DNA of 64,000 bases from JBBAEV01 sp041655735 (lineage in GTDB: Bacteria > Bacillota_I > Bacilli_A > RF39 > UBA660), in contig JBBAEV010000001.1 in the NCBI GenBank assembly GCA_041655735.1, positions 6,204 to 70,203 of the forward strand. The letters run 5' to 3'. This document shows, piece by piece, positions 44,875 to 53,871 of this stretch (its first letter is position 1; each line of letters begins with the position of its first letter). Under the pieces are notes generated by a model. It did no database searches, was not told the origin of the DNA, and saw nothing but the letters and a program-made list of their open reading frames with translations. The position numbers and the translations under genes were made by a program.

Positions 44875-46995
44875 TCTAAAGGTTGGATATGCTCCACTAT
44901 TTATTTGCCATATATTTGTTGTATCCCAAGTATTAAGTCCAGTTACAGAAAGATTTTGTAAATTAGATACGCTTGTAAGGGTTCCATGATATGTAGGACT
45001 GCCATAAGGCATAGTAACAGTTGATTCTTCACTTTTATAACAATTGTTTACAGAAACACTGCTTCCATCATTACCAATAAGAATTCCTGCCCAAGCTTGG
45101 TTTGGTATAGAAACAGTCACATCTCCTGCTGCGAATATTCTGTTTAATTGTATATTGCTTACATAACCTATTCCACTACCTCCAGATGAAGTCGCATTAA
45201 TATTTGCTAAACTGTAACTATCTTCAATAACACTAGTAAAATCTAATGCTCCAGAACTGATCCCAGCAATTCCTCCAACATGACTTGTTCCTACAACTTC
45301 ACCTGTTACATATATGTTTTTTATAGTTCCGCGTGCTTCTCCTGTTAAAATACCAGTACGCATTCCACCTGTTATATTAGCATCCTCAATTCCTAGATGC
45401 TCTATTAAAGATGATGATAAAATCTCAGAAAAGAGTCCGATATAATTATCTTCAGGTCTATTTATGTATAAGTTTTTTATTATATTACCATTTCCATTAA
45501 ATATTCCAGAAAAAAATTCTTCTCTATTTAGAGCAATTGGTAAAAATCCTAATTCATTTGTAAATATTTCCTTATAGACAACGTTTCTATAATCAGAATC
45601 ATTTTCAAAATCTAAATCATTCATTAGAGTATAGGTTTCTGTTAAATCTTTATTTATAACAAGTAACTCCTCTATTTTTGTTATTTCAGTTGTATGTGGG
45701 TATTGTAATTCTGTATTTCCACCTAATGTTATTACCCCTGGCTCTTCTATTTTCCATATTGTTTCAATATCCCAATCTAAAACATTATTAATGAATAGTT
45801 CTGATTTAAGAAAATCATCATCAATTGAAACTGCATATGTTCTTGGAGTAGAAGTTGGATCATATAAATCATAAGAAGAACTATAACTATAAAAGCTTCT
45901 GATGATATCGGCATCTGGATCTACAGATCCTACTAAATAACCAGCATCATAGCTTCTCTGAACATCAGTTGCGGTTATATTTCCTAAGGCAAACGAATCT
46001 TTTATATTACTATCTTTACGTGCCCTTCCCATAATCCCACCAACGTGATAAGTTCCTTTTACATCGACATCTGTATAAGCATTACTAATATCTGTATAAT
46101 TATAAGAATAACCAACTATTCCACCAACACTATGTTGATTCCCTTCAACAGCGCCTGTTACATATACATTTTCTATATTCCCACTATAACTAATCCCAAC
46201 TATTCCACCAATATTAGTACTACCTTTTATGTCTATGTCTTCTAATCCTAATTTTCTTATTGATGGTGTATCATCAATGTTACCAAACAAACCGATATAA
46301 TCGTTTTCAGGTCGATTTATATATAAATTTCTTATTACATAATTATTACCATCAAATACACCGGAAAAATAATTTTCCCAATCACTACCAATTGGTAACC
46401 ACCCTTCATTCGTGGTATACGTTGCCATATTGTTAGAATCTTCATAACTGTTATTATTATTAAAATCTAAATCATTCATTAATATATAATTACCAGCCAA
46501 AGCATTTCTAATATTATTTAAATCTTCTATCTTATATATTCCTGTATATCCTTCTGGTACTTCTGTTAAATGATTACCAGATAATTCTTCCCCAAATCCT
46601 GGAGTTACATAATTATCTCCACACATTAAAGAAGGATTATATTCATACTTTTTTGAACTTATTTTTTTTATAGTAATTTTCCCTGTACATTCTGTTTTTT
46701 TATCTTGAGGATCTTTTATTGTTTCGATAAAATTAGCCCCTATTAAATGAGTAAGCGTTATTTCTTTTTCTTCATCTATTTTCTTTGGTAATTCATTAGG
46801 TCTGGATGCGAAATAATTTTGTGCTGCTTTTACCATTAATTTTTCTTGAATTTCATAAGCATTCATGCGCGAATTTTGTATTATATTAGCTATTCTTGGT
46901 ATCGCAATTATTAGTATAATTGCGAGTACTACTATTACTGCAAGTAACTCTATTAAGGTGAAACCTTTTCTAATTTTTTTTCTTTGTTTTTTCAT
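44872..46995 (-). CDS. Pilin-like protein with duplicated GLUG-repeat domain
   Basis: 707 residues. The N-terminus KGFTLIELLAVIVVLAII is a prepilin motif (cut after Gly11, Glu at +5) followed by a hydrophobic helix. A Cys-containing segment (102-125) leads into a large extracellular part with two related copies: about 152-240 (IYKIEDL, NYILMNDLDF, FSGVFDGNNYVIRNLYINRP, YIGLFGN) and about 438-525 (ITKIEEL, TYTLMNDLDF, FSGIFNGNGNIIKNLYINRP, YIGLFSE). Each is followed by GLUG motifs (IGGIVGISYSGNIENVYVTG and similar). GLUG repeats form beta-helices seen in bacterial adhesins. It lies between rny and spoVS and is clearly accessory. Adhesive pilin tip is inference. Confidence 0.85.
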   Translation of the reverse strand: MKKQRKKIRKGFTLIELLAVIVVLAIILIIAIPRIANIIQNSRMNAYEIQEKLMVKAAQNYFASRPNELPKKIDEEKEITLTHLIGANFIETIKDPQDKKTECTGKITIKKISSKKYEYNPSLMCGDNYVTPGFGEELSGNHLTEVPEGYTGIYKIEDLNNIRNALAGNYILMNDLDFNNNNSYEDSNNMATYTTNEGWLPIGSDWENYFSGVFDGNNYVIRNLYINRPENDYIGLFGNIDDTPSIRKLGLEDIDIKGSTNIGGIVGISYSGNIENVYVTGAVEGNQHSVGGIVGYSYNYTDISNAYTDVDVKGTYHVGGIMGRARKDSNIKDSFALGNITATDVQRSYDAGYLVGSVDPDADIIRSFYSYSSSYDLYDPTSTPRTYAVSIDDDFLKSELFINNVLDWDIETIWKIEEPGVITLGGNTELQYPHTTEITKIEELLVINKDLTETYTLMNDLDFENDSDYRNVVYKEIFTNELGFLPIALNREEFFSGIFNGNGNIIKNLYINRPEDNYIGLFSEILSSSLIEHLGIEDANITGGMRTGILTGEARGTIKNIYVTGEVVGTSHVGGIAGISSGALDFTSVIEDSYSLANINATSSGGSGIGYVSNIQLNRIFAAGDVTVSIPNQAWAGILIGNDGSSVSVNNCYKSEESTVTMPYGSPTYHGTLTSVSNLQNLSVTGLNTWDTTNIWQINSGAYPTFR

Positions 46996-47032
46996 TTATT
47001 CCTCCTACTATGTATTAATATTATAACACAAA

Positions 47033-47058
47033 AAAAGAGTTATAAACTCTTTATTTGG
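47033..47058 (-). terminator. Terminator after rny
   Basis: AAAGAGTT/AACTCTTT hairpin with a 3-base loop, followed by TTTTGTGTT on the minus strand, just after the rny stop. Confidence 0.8.
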
Positions 47059-48607
47059 CTTCTTCATTTGCTCTTGTTTCTCTAACCACTGTTATTTTAA
47101 TAGTGCCCGGATATTTCATTTCTTTTTCTATTTTTTCTTTTATATCTCTAGCTACTTTATGACTAGTTGAATCATCTACTTCTTCAGGTTTAACAATTAC
47201 TCTAATTTCTCTTCCAGCTTGCATTGCATATGATTTATCTACGCCTTTAATTTCATTTGCAATATTTTCTAATTGTTCTAATCTTTTTATGTAATTTTCT
47301 AATGAATCACTTCTAGCACCGGGTCTTGATGCAGAAAGAGCATCAGCTATTGCTACTAATACCGAAATAACACTAGTTGCTTCTTTATCGCCATGATGAG
47401 ATGCAATCGAATTAATAACAACTTCTTTTTCACCATATTTTTTAGCTAAATCTTCACCTATTTCAATGTGACTTCCTTCTACTTCATGATCAATAGATTT
47501 ACCTATATCATGTAATAACCCAGCTCTTTTCGCTAAATTTACATCTTCGCCTATTTCTGAAGCCATAATACCAGCCAAATGCCCAACTTCTTTCGAATGA
47601 TTTAAAGCATTTTGACCATAACTCGTTCTAAAATGAAGTTTACCTAACATCTTAATAAGTTCAGAATCCATTTTAGTTATAGCAAGTTCAAATAAAGATT
47701 CTTCACCATATTCTTTTATCTTGTTATTGATTTCTTTACTTGTTTTATCATACAATTCTTCAATTCTACCTGGATGAATACGGCCATCTTTAATTAAAAT
47801 CTCTAAGGTTTGTCTAGCTATTTCTCTCCTTAATGGATCAAAACTAGATAAAACTACTGCTTCTGGAGTATCATCAACTATAAGATCAACACCAGTAATA
47901 GCTTCAATAGTTCTAATATTCCTTCCTTCTCTACCAATAATACGACCTTTCATTTCATCACTAGGTAGTGTTACAACTGTAACAGTTTGTTCATTAGCAA
48001 CATCTGATGCATATCTTTGCATTGCTTCTACTAGTAGATTTTTTGCAATCTTATCCACATTTAATTTTGCTTCATTTTCTCTTTCTTTAATATACTCTGC
48101 TATTTCCTTAGTCATTTGACCTTCAACACGTTCCATAACTAAATCATGAGCTTGTTTCCTTGAGAAACCAGAAACTTTTTCTAACAATGTTAATTGTTTT
48201 TGCATAATTTCTTCGATTTTTACTTCCTTTTTTTGGATATCTTTTTGTTTTTCAATTATATTATTTTCTTTTACTTCTAAAGCTTGTTCACGATTTTGAA
48301 TAGTCTGATCCCTACGATCAATAATTCCTTCACGTTGGATCAATCTATCCTCAGAACCTTTTATTTCTTGTTTTCTTTCCTTTATTTCTTTATCGAATTC
48401 CATTTTTAATTTATGTTGTTCTTCTTTGGTTTCTAAAATTGATTCTCTTTTTATTTTTTCAGCTTCTTTTTTAGCTTTTTCCAAAATGTTTTCAATTTTA
48501 TTATCCATATTTCTTCTTTTAATATAATTAAAAATAACAGTTAAAAATATTCCTAAAAATATTCCAAATATTGAAAGTAAAACGGAGATATATACAGGCA
48601 TTTCCAT
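47051..48607 (-). CDS. rny: Ribonuclease Y
   Basis: 518 residues. Membrane-anchored endoribonuclease that starts mRNA decay in Firmicutes. N-terminal membrane helix ([20 protein letters not shown]), long coiled coil (about 35-180), KH domain ([20 protein letters not shown]) and HD domain ([15 protein letters not shown], then [13 protein letters not shown]). GGAGGTGTTATT precedes the start. A consensus sigma-A promoter lies upstream at 48677-48705. The neighbourhood recA-rny is conserved. Confidence 0.97.
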   Translation of the reverse strand: MEMPVYISVLLSIFGIFLGIFLTVIFNYIKRRNMDNKIENILEKAKKEAEKIKRESILETKEEQHKLKMEFDKEIKERKQEIKGSEDRLIQREGIIDRRDQTIQNREQALEVKENNIIEKQKDIQKKEVKIEEIMQKQLTLLEKVSGFSRKQAHDLVMERVEGQMTKEIAEYIKERENEAKLNVDKIAKNLLVEAMQRYASDVANEQTVTVVTLPSDEMKGRIIGREGRNIRTIEAITGVDLIVDDTPEAVVLSSFDPLRREIARQTLEILIKDGRIHPGRIEELYDKTSKEINNKIKEYGEESLFELAITKMDSELIKMLGKLHFRTSYGQNALNHSKEVGHLAGIMASEIGEDVNLAKRAGLLHDIGKSIDHEVEGSHIEIGEDLAKKYGEKEVVINSIASHHGDKEATSVISVLVAIADALSASRPGARSDSLENYIKRLEQLENIANEIKGVDKSYAMQAGREIRVIVKPEEVDDSTSHKVARDIKEKIEKEMKYPGTIKITVVRETRANEEAK

Positions 48608-48676
48608 AATAACACCTCCATTTACTATTTTTTATATATGTTAAATTCTTTGACTAGAATTATAACACCTATACTC

Positions 48677-48705
48677 ATTGTAAGAGAGTGAACATTTTCT
48701 GTCAA
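48677..48705 (-). promoter_or_regulatory. Sigma-A promoter for rny
   Basis: TTGACA (48705-48700) and TACAAT (48682-48677) with a 17-base spacer on the minus strand, just after the recA terminator and 70 bases before the rny start. Confidence 0.85.
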
Positions 48706-48729
48706 GAAAAGAACATAAATTTATATGTT
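48704..48729 (-). terminator. Terminator after recA
   Basis: AAGAACATA pairs with TATGTTCTT around a short A/T loop, followed by TTCTT; it abuts the rny -35 element, so the two transcription units are tightly packed. Confidence 0.65.
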
Positions 48730-48730
48730 C

Positions 48731-49738
48731 TTATTTTGTTTTTATCCCAATATTATTGTATTCTCTAACTTTTTTTTCTAATTCTTCTCTTAAAGCTATA
48801 TTTTCTAATAATATGGCTTTTATATTTTCTTTACCCTGGCCTAATCTTTCACCTTTATATCCATACCAAGCACCACTTTTTTCAAGTATTCCAGCGTCTA
48901 CCGCCAAATCAATAATTTCGCCTTCTCTGCTTACTCCACGACCATAAATGATATCAACAATGGCTTTTTTAAATGGTGGTGCGACTTTATTTTTAACAAC
49001 TTTAATAGTAGTCACATTACCAATCAAGTTATCGCCCATTTTTAACTGTTCATTACGTCTTACATCTAATCTAATAGTTGAATAAAATTTTAAAGCTCTA
49101 CCCCCTGGAGTAGTTTCTGGATTGCCAAAAATAATTCCTACCTTTTCTCTTAGCTGATTAATAAATATAACAATTGTATTTGTTTTACTAATAGTTCCAG
49201 ATAATTTACGAAGTGCTTGTGACATAAGTCTAGCCTGTACACCAATATGACTATCTCCCATTTCACCATCTATTTCAGCTTGTGGCACTAATGCTGCTAC
49301 TGAATCAATCACAATAATATTCAAAGCCTTACTTTTTACTAAAGCATCACATATTTCTAAAGCTTGTTCTCCTGTGTCTGGTTGTGAAAGTAATAATTCA
49401 TCAGTATTAACCCCTAGATTTCTCGCATATACTGGATCTAATGCATGCTCTGCATCAATAAATGCTGCTTGACCTCCTTGTTTTTGTACTTCAGCTATTG
49501 CATGTAAAGCAAATGTCGTTTTTCCGCTTGATTCTGGACCATATATTTCAATAATACGTCCCTTTGGATAGCCCCCTACTCCTAATGCTATATCAAGCAT
49601 TATTGATCCACTAGAAAAAACCTCAATTTCTCTATTATTATTTTCTCCCAATCTCATTATGGCACCTTTACCAAATTGTTTTTCAATATCATTTAATACT
49701 TGATCAAGCTCTTTATTTATAATCTTTTTTTTCGTCAT
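48731..49738 (-). CDS. recA: Recombinase RecA
   Basis: 335 residues. Forms filaments on single-stranded DNA, drives strand exchange and triggers LexA self-cleavage. Walker A GPESSGKT (67-74), then [20 protein letters not shown] (Walker B region), loop L2 ([16 protein letters not shown]) and a short C-terminal tail. GAGGAGGATAT precedes the start. The promoter and a LexA-type box upstream indicate SOS control. Upstream gene is pgsA; cinA, usually between them in Bacillus, is absent. Confidence 0.98.
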   Translation of the reverse strand: MTKKKIINKELDQVLNDIEKQFGKGAIMRLGENNNREIEVFSSGSIMLDIALGVGGYPKGRIIEIYGPESSGKTTFALHAIAEVQKQGGQAAFIDAEHALDPVYARNLGVNTDELLLSQPDTGEQALEICDALVKSKALNIIVIDSVAALVPQAEIDGEMGDSHIGVQARLMSQALRKLSGTISKTNTIVIFINQLREKVGIIFGNPETTPGGRALKFYSTIRLDVRRNEQLKMGDNLIGNVTTIKVVKNKVAPPFKKAIVDIIYGRGVSREGEIIDLAVDAGILEKSGAWYGYKGERLGQGKENIKAILLENIALREELEKKVREYNNIGIKTK

Positions 49739-49771
49739 ATTTCATATCCTCCTCTAATTAATTACATATTT

Positions 49772-49800
49772 ATTGTACCTTATTTAAAAATAAATATCAA
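49772..49800 (-). promoter_or_regulatory. Sigma-A promoter for recA
   Basis: TTGATA (49800-49795) and TACAAT (49777-49772) with a 17-base spacer on the minus strand. Confidence 0.8.
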
Positions 49801-49808
49801 TAGAAAAA

Positions 49809-49822
49809 CGAACATTTGTTTG
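49809..49822. promoter_or_regulatory. LexA (DinR) operator upstream of recA
   Basis: CGAACATTTGTTTG matches the Firmicute SOS box CGAACnnnnGTTCG in 9 of 10 defined positions. It sits 8 bases upstream of the recA -35 element. This implies a LexA repressor elsewhere in the genome. Confidence 0.8.
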
Positions 49823-49856
49823 TGGTTTTTGTAAAGGCATTAACTACCAAAATAGA

Positions 49857-49887
49857 AAAACCCTATGTTCAAATAAGGTTTTTTATA
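49857..49887 (-). terminator. Terminator after pgsA
   Basis: AAAACCTTAT/ATAGGGTTTT arms (with a G-T pair) around an 8-base loop, followed by TCTATT on the minus strand. Confidence 0.65.
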
Positions 49888-49913
49888 TTTATTATTAATA
49901 ATAAAATTCAATA

Positions 49914-50516
49914 TTATTTTTTTTCCACAAAATATTTTTTATGATCATTATAATATTGTATTCCAGATATAACCGCAAGAACAGCAGCTAATACTAATAA
50001 GAAATCTGCAACTCTTAAATTAAATATTTCGAATGGCAAATTATAAAATAATGTTAATACTATCCCAACCATTAAACAAGCTGCCTTTATTTTCCCCATC
50101 ATACTAGCTGCGACTACTTCTCCTTTATTACCAGCCACCATTTTTATCGCATTAGTAATACTATCTCTAACTACTACAATTACAGTTATAATTGGTGAAA
50201 TAAACCCTTGAGCTGAAAGTATTATTAAAACTGAATTTACTAAAACTTTATCTGCTATTGAATCTAATACTTTACCAAAATCAGTTACTAAATTATATTT
50301 CCTCGCAATACGGCCATCAAACCAATCAGTAAGAGAAGCTAATATAAATAAGACCCCTGAAATAATATATCGTAAATCAACATAAATACCGCTTACAATA
50401 TATTTTGGAAAGGTTAACCCAATAGTGTGAAATGGAAATATTAATATAATTATTATTAATAATGATAAAAGCAATCTAAGTACTGTTAATTTATTCGGTA
50501 AATTCATATTTCTCAT
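49914..50516 (-). CDS. pgsA: CDP-diacylglycerol--glycerol-3-phosphate 3-phosphatidyltransferase
   Basis: Makes phosphatidylglycerol phosphate from the CdsA product, at the membrane. 200 residues with about six spans. The CDP-alcohol phosphotransferase signature DGxxAR(x8)GxxxDxxxD is complete (D67, G68, A71, R72, G81, D85, D89). AGGAGAGATAAA precedes the start. It follows the rodZ-like gene by 10 bases, the ymfM-pgsA-recA order of Bacillus. Confidence 0.96.
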   Translation of the reverse strand: MRNMNLPNKLTVLRLLLSLLIIIILIFPFHTIGLTFPKYIVSGIYVDLRYIISGVLFILASLTDWFDGRIARKYNLVTDFGKVLDSIADKVLVNSVLIILSAQGFISPIITVIVVVRDSITNAIKMVAGNKGEVVAASMMGKIKAACLMVGIVLTLFYNLPFEIFNLRVADFLLVLAAVLAVISGIQYYNDHKKYFVEKK

Positions 50517-50526
50517 TTTATCTCTC

Positions 50527-51003
50527 CTATACTACTTCTTTATATATTATATTTGCTTCATCTTTATTAAACGCATCTGTTCCATACATACTCACAATAA
50601 TATAACCAATTACTATTATTAATAATCCAATTATTATATAAATTACCTTAGCAGGTATTTTCATTTTCTTTTCCTTATTTAAGGTATAAGGAGATATTAT
50701 TTTTTTCGATTCTTCTTTCTTTTCTTTCTTTGCTTTTTCAATATCATTAATTGGTATCTTTGATGTATAATCAAATAAAAACTCATTAAATTCATCAACT
50801 AATTTTTCATAGTTAAGGCCCAAATACTTGGCATATTCTCTAATAAAATATTTCAAATAAAAAACATCTTTAAAAGCCTTTATATTACCCTCTTCAATAT
50901 TTTCTATTTGTGAAACTCTAAGTTTTAAATCTTCAGCGGCTTCTTCGATAGTAACACCATTACTCTCTCTCGCTTCTTTTAATTTTTGGCCTATTTCTTT
51001 CAT
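50527..51003 (-). CDS. rodZ: RodZ-like helix-turn-helix membrane protein (YmfM)
   Basis: 158 residues. N-terminal Xre/RodZ-type HTH (IGQKLKEARESNGVTIEEAA, then LRVSQIENIEEGN and YLKYFIREYAKYLGL), a charged linker, one membrane helix (VIYIIIGLLIIVIGYIIVSMY, about 120-140) and a very short outside tail. RodZ links MreB filaments to the cell-wall machinery; here the extracellular beta domain of longer RodZ proteins is missing. GAGGTGTTTATTTT precedes the start. It is transcribed with pgsA. Confidence 0.85.
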   Translation of the reverse strand: MKEIGQKLKEARESNGVTIEEAAEDLKLRVSQIENIEEGNIKAFKDVFYLKYFIREYAKYLGLNYEKLVDEFNEFLFDYTSKIPINDIEKAKKEKKEESKKIISPYTLNKEKKMKIPAKVIYIIIGLLIIVIGYIIVSMYGTDAFNKDEANIIYKEVV

Positions 51004-51058
51004 AAAATAAACACCTCTGTATTATATTATATACTTAAATAAAAAGTTTGTAAATTAA

Positions 51059-51571
51059 TTATTGTTCTACTACAGAATACCTTCTATTATTAATACTATA
51101 ATATCCAAGTCTTTTTTGTGGTGCATTTTCTATCACTATTTTTTTGCCATCTATTATAACATCAGGACAACCATTATAAGGCCTTCCAAAATGACAATTA
51201 AGTTTAACTGTTTCTTCCTCAGCACTTGAAATTATAATTTTATCAATATTTGGACATTGTCTATAACGAAAACCATCAACTAAAGTTTTTAGGCCTGATA
51301 CAGATAATTTTGTTAAATTTGGACAATCATCTATAAAAAAATTACCTAATTTTACTATTTCTCCCGTTATTTCAATTTCTTGAAGGAAAAACAAATTTAT
51401 AACCGAGAAATCTTGTAACACAACATTGTCTCCTGTTATTATAATTTTTTTATATTCATTACAATCTGGAAAATTACTATAATCAACCTTTACTCCTTTC
51501 AATATATTTCCTTCGGGATTACTAAGGTTAATTATAAGATTTGGTTCTATTTCTTCGAAATAATGTTCCAC
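51059..51571 (-). CDS. Unknown leucine-rich-repeat-like protein
   Basis: 170 residues, no signal peptide. A repeating pattern of about 21-24 residues with hydrophobic positions (YKKIIITGDNVVLQDFSVIN, FFLQEIEITGEIVKLGNFFI, CPNLTKLSVSGLKTLVDGF, CPNIDKIIISSAEEETVKL) looks like a small LRR/beta-solenoid of the BspA-like type. The start is GTG at 51571 after AAGGAGTAAA. The function is not known. A degraded relative may lie upstream (51690-51860). Confidence 0.65.
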   Translation of the reverse strand: MEHYFEEIEPNLIINLSNPEGNILKGVKVDYSNFPDCNEYKKIIITGDNVVLQDFSVINLFFLQEIEITGEIVKLGNFFIDDCPNLTKLSVSGLKTLVDGFRYRQCPNIDKIIISSAEEETVKLNCHFGRPYNGCPDVIIDGKKIVIENAPQKRLGYYSINNRRYSVVEQ

Positions 51572-51689
51572 TTTACTCCTTCTCTAAGATATATTTAAAT
51601 TATGAAACACATCTTAAATATACTATGATTTAAAATAATTGTAAATAAAAATACTAATAATAGTATCTTAATACAACATAATTAACTAC

Positions 51690-51860
51690 CCCTTTTATAA
51701 AGGGACCTTCATATTAATAGCTGTAATGTTTTTATTTCATCAGGAAAATTTAATTTAGGAACACCTAGAAAACTAGATTTTAAATGTATCCTTTCATTTC
51801 AAACATTATTTAAGTATATTTCTCCATTATTGGTCTAAGGTGCATCAATGATTTCCATTT
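51690..51860 (-). pseudogene. Possible degraded LRR-like gene fragment
   Basis: This gene-free stretch (51572-51988) reads on the minus strand, with frame shifts, as NERIHLKSSFLGVPKLNF followed by PDEIKTLQLL, and before it a short IYLNN segment, which resembles LRR text. No open frame remains. The rest of the 417-base gap holds only AT-rich sequence and the ribosome binding site for the gene at 51989. Weak evidence. Confidence 0.3.
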
Positions 51861-51988
51861 TTATTCTTCGCTCCTAATAGAAACGAGTAATTATAATTCT
51901 ATCACTTTTTTATGCTTTGCTAAATAATTATTTATTTGACTTTTTATATCAAATGATTATAATAATACGCATTAAAAGGAGAATCTAA

Positions 51989-52564
51989 ATGTTAAGGATA
52001 GCAAAGGAAACTGGAAACAACGATTATTATTTATTTAATCCCGAAGAAGGGTATATTTTAACATTACAGGATAATCGCGAAACCGTCGGAGATCTTTATT
52101 TTAGTTTTAAAAGGTTTGAAAGAAAAGAACCTGTCGTCATAAATAAAAATGATGAATTTAAAATAATAGTAAATCATTCTGAGCCACTATTTTCATTTAT
52201 TGACAAACTTTTTGATAGTAGCACTAAATCAAAGAACAATAATTATTTTGATAGTAAAAACAATACTTTAACACATTTTGATGAAAATGAGATTCGTGAT
52301 TTAGCCAATATATTTAAAATACAGAAAACCAAAAATAACATTTCTATAACTTATATCAAGAAAAATGATACACCATTTCATGATTCAATAAGAATCATTT
52401 GTTTAAGAGGATCTAAAGATAATCCCGGCTTAGCTTACGCTCTTTGCGACCTTATCGATAATATAAAAGCATTTAAAGACACCGCTTTAGTTACAGATTC
52501 TTATAGAGAAATGATGAAATTAATGCTTAATGAAGAAAAAACATCAGAAATGATATATGAATAA
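51989..52564 (+). CDS. Orphan protein of unknown function
   Basis: 191 residues on the plus strand, against the local trend. Soluble; no motif recognised. Acidic and basic residues alternate; a central Asn/Lys-rich linker (KSKNNNYFDSKNNT) separates two halves. AAAAGGAG is well placed before ATG. A few codons (CGC, GTC, GAC) are more GC-rich than in neighbouring genes, which may point to recent arrival. It is convergent with rnpB and ends at a shared hairpin. Confidence 0.7.
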   Translation: MLRIAKETGNNDYYLFNPEEGYILTLQDNRETVGDLYFSFKRFERKEPVVINKNDEFKIIVNHSEPLFSFIDKLFDSSTKSKNNNYFDSKNNTLTHFDENEIRDLANIFKIQKTKNNISITYIKKNDTPFHDSIRIICLRGSKDNPGLAYALCDLIDNIKAFKDTALVTDSYREMMKLMLNEEKTSEMIYE

Positions 52565-52566
52565 AA

Positions 52567-52586
52567 AAGACTCTAAATAGAGTCTT
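52567..52586. terminator. Bidirectional terminator between the orphan gene and rnpB
   Basis: AAGACTCTA/TAGAGTCTT arms with a 2-base loop as written; TTTTTTATTC follows on the minus strand (end of rnpB) and TCTT on the plus strand. Confidence 0.8.
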
Positions 52587-52593
52587 CTTAACA

Positions 52594-52933
52594 TTAATAT
52601 TCTATAAGCCATGTTCTGTAATTGACAAACATTTATCTATGAAATTCATCTTCTAATCAGTTCAATTCCCTATAGAAGTGCCCCTACCAAATTTGGGTTT
52701 CTCGCTCGTGGGGTTTATCACGTTCCACTCCCTTTATTTCTAAAAGGCATCGTCACTTTGACACTTTTACATTCTACTAAAACCATATTAAAAACTTAGG
52801 TTTATTCGAAAGCCGTTAACATAAGTTACCTTAGGTTATTTTTTCCCTAAGCACGAACACTACTATCAATCGCAGATAGTGCGAGCATGGACTTTCCTCT
52901 ACATTATTCATGCAGCGTTTGTCCGAATATTAA
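52594..52933 (-). ncRNA. rnpB: RNase P RNA (type B)
   Basis: Catalytic RNA that matures tRNA 5' ends. Minus-strand text includes the universally conserved GAGGAAAGTCCATGCTCGCA near the 5' end and GAACATGGCTTATAG near the 3' end. The ends close as helix P1: TTAATATTC (52933-52925) pairs with GAATATTAA (52602-52594). About 340 bases, with the Firmicute type B layout, directly downstream of gpsB as in Bacillus. The P1 strand includes the gpsB stop codon. Followed by a strong terminator. Confidence 0.95.
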
Positions 52934-53256
52934 TCATCATTTCCATAAACTACTTTTTCAAGTTCAGAAATTCTTCTTAGTAAATCAAGATTAGTTATTT
53001 CTTTTTCTCCTTGTTGTTTAGCTAATTCTATTTTCATTCTAAGATTTCTAATCTCATTTTTAAGATTAACATTTTCTTCAATTAGTTCCTTTTTTTCAGC
53101 TTCTACTTTTTTTACTATTCTGATAAATGCTTCATAATCCTTCATAATAGTATCTAAATACTTATCTACTTCTGGTAAACGATATCCCCTAGTATCAATT
53201 TTAAATTCTTTACTTAAGATATCTTCAGGTGTAAGTACTATTTGTTCTAAATACAT
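52930..53256 (-). CDS. gpsB: Cell division/elongation regulator GpsB
   Basis: 108 residues. DivIVA-like N-terminal lipid-binding domain (LTPEDILSKEFKIDTRGYR, then LPEVDKYLDTIMKDYE) and long coiled coil to a C-terminal trimer region (DLLRRISELEKVVYG). GpsB shuttles penicillin-binding proteins between division and elongation; the PBP1-type gene ponA is close by. The frame opens at 53292, but GGCGAGGTGAGTGAA marks ATG 53256. The stop codon is inside the 5' strand of rnpB helix P1. Confidence 0.92.
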   Translation of the reverse strand: MYLEQIVLTPEDILSKEFKIDTRGYRLPEVDKYLDTIMKDYEAFIRIVKKVEAEKKELIEENVNLKNEIRNLRMKIELAKQQGEKEITNLDLLRRISELEKVVYGNDD

Positions 53257-53318
53257 TTCACTCACCTCGCCCTTACACCTATATTTTCGCAAAAAAATGA
53301 CAAAAAGTCAATTTTATT

Positions 53319-53600
53319 TTAAGTTTTGTTCTTTTTAAACAAAATTCCTTCTTTAGTTTGTTTTACTGTTTGATGTGCTGTAATCGCAAGTCCAGCAGAA
53401 ATCAACCCTTCTACTATTGTTTCGGCACTAAATCCTGAAATAAACATATTAAAAACAATTCCTAGAAGCATTAATATCCATAAAATTATCCAATTTGGAA
53501 TAGAAGGAGTATGCTTCAAAACCATCCCTATCACAATCAATCCAGCACTCACCAACAGCATCCCAGAAGATATATCAACTTTTTCTAAAAACGTATCCAT
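53319..53600 (-). CDS. Phage holin-like small membrane protein
   Basis: 93 residues with about two or three membrane spans (MLLVSAGLIVIGMVLKH, IPNWIILWILMLLGIVFNMF, and a less hydrophobic GLISAGLAITAHQ). The arrangement, with a KHTPSIPNWIILWIL core and a basic tail, matches the phage holin superfamily (Hol44-like). No endolysin or prophage genes lie beside it, so it may be a domesticated or housekeeping holin. GGGTGATAAT precedes ATG 53600. Confidence 0.75.
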   Translation of the reverse strand: MDTFLEKVDISSGMLLVSAGLIVIGMVLKHTPSIPNWIILWILMLLGIVFNMFISGFSAETIVEGLISAGLAITAHQTVKQTKEGILFKKNKT

Positions 53601-53647
53601 ATTATCACCCATTAAATAATATGTAAATATAATAATATTTATTTATA

Positions 53648-53734
53648 TTATTTCTTAATAAATAATATTAATTTAATATATCTTAAATCATCAAACATTT
53701 CCTCAAATACATTATTAATAAAAAGACTTTTCAT
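53648..53734 (-). CDS. Possible 28-residue small protein
   Basis: ATG at 53734 after AAAGGAGAATATATT opens a 28-codon frame (MKSLFINNVFEEMF onward, ending IKK). Charged first half, hydrophobic second half with ILFI. The ribosome binding site is as good as those of real genes here, but I have no homolog to support it. The remaining 259 bases between the holin-like gene and recU hold only this and the recU promoter area. Confidence 0.3.
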   Translation of the reverse strand: MKSLFINNVFEEMFDDLRYIKLILFIKK

Positions 53735-53871
53735 AATATATTCTCCTTTCAAAAGCATTCTATCATATCTTATAATTACTTTCATTTAATTCGACAATAC
53801 GTATATAAAAAAGACATGATAAATTATGGAAATAAAAAGGTTTTTATAGTATAATTATTAAAGGTGGTTAT

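Noticed and set aside
53319..53600. Holin gene as a sign of a prophage at 53 kb
   Set aside because: The surrounding genes (gpsB, rnpB, recU, ponA) are conserved chromosomal genes and no other phage gene is present.
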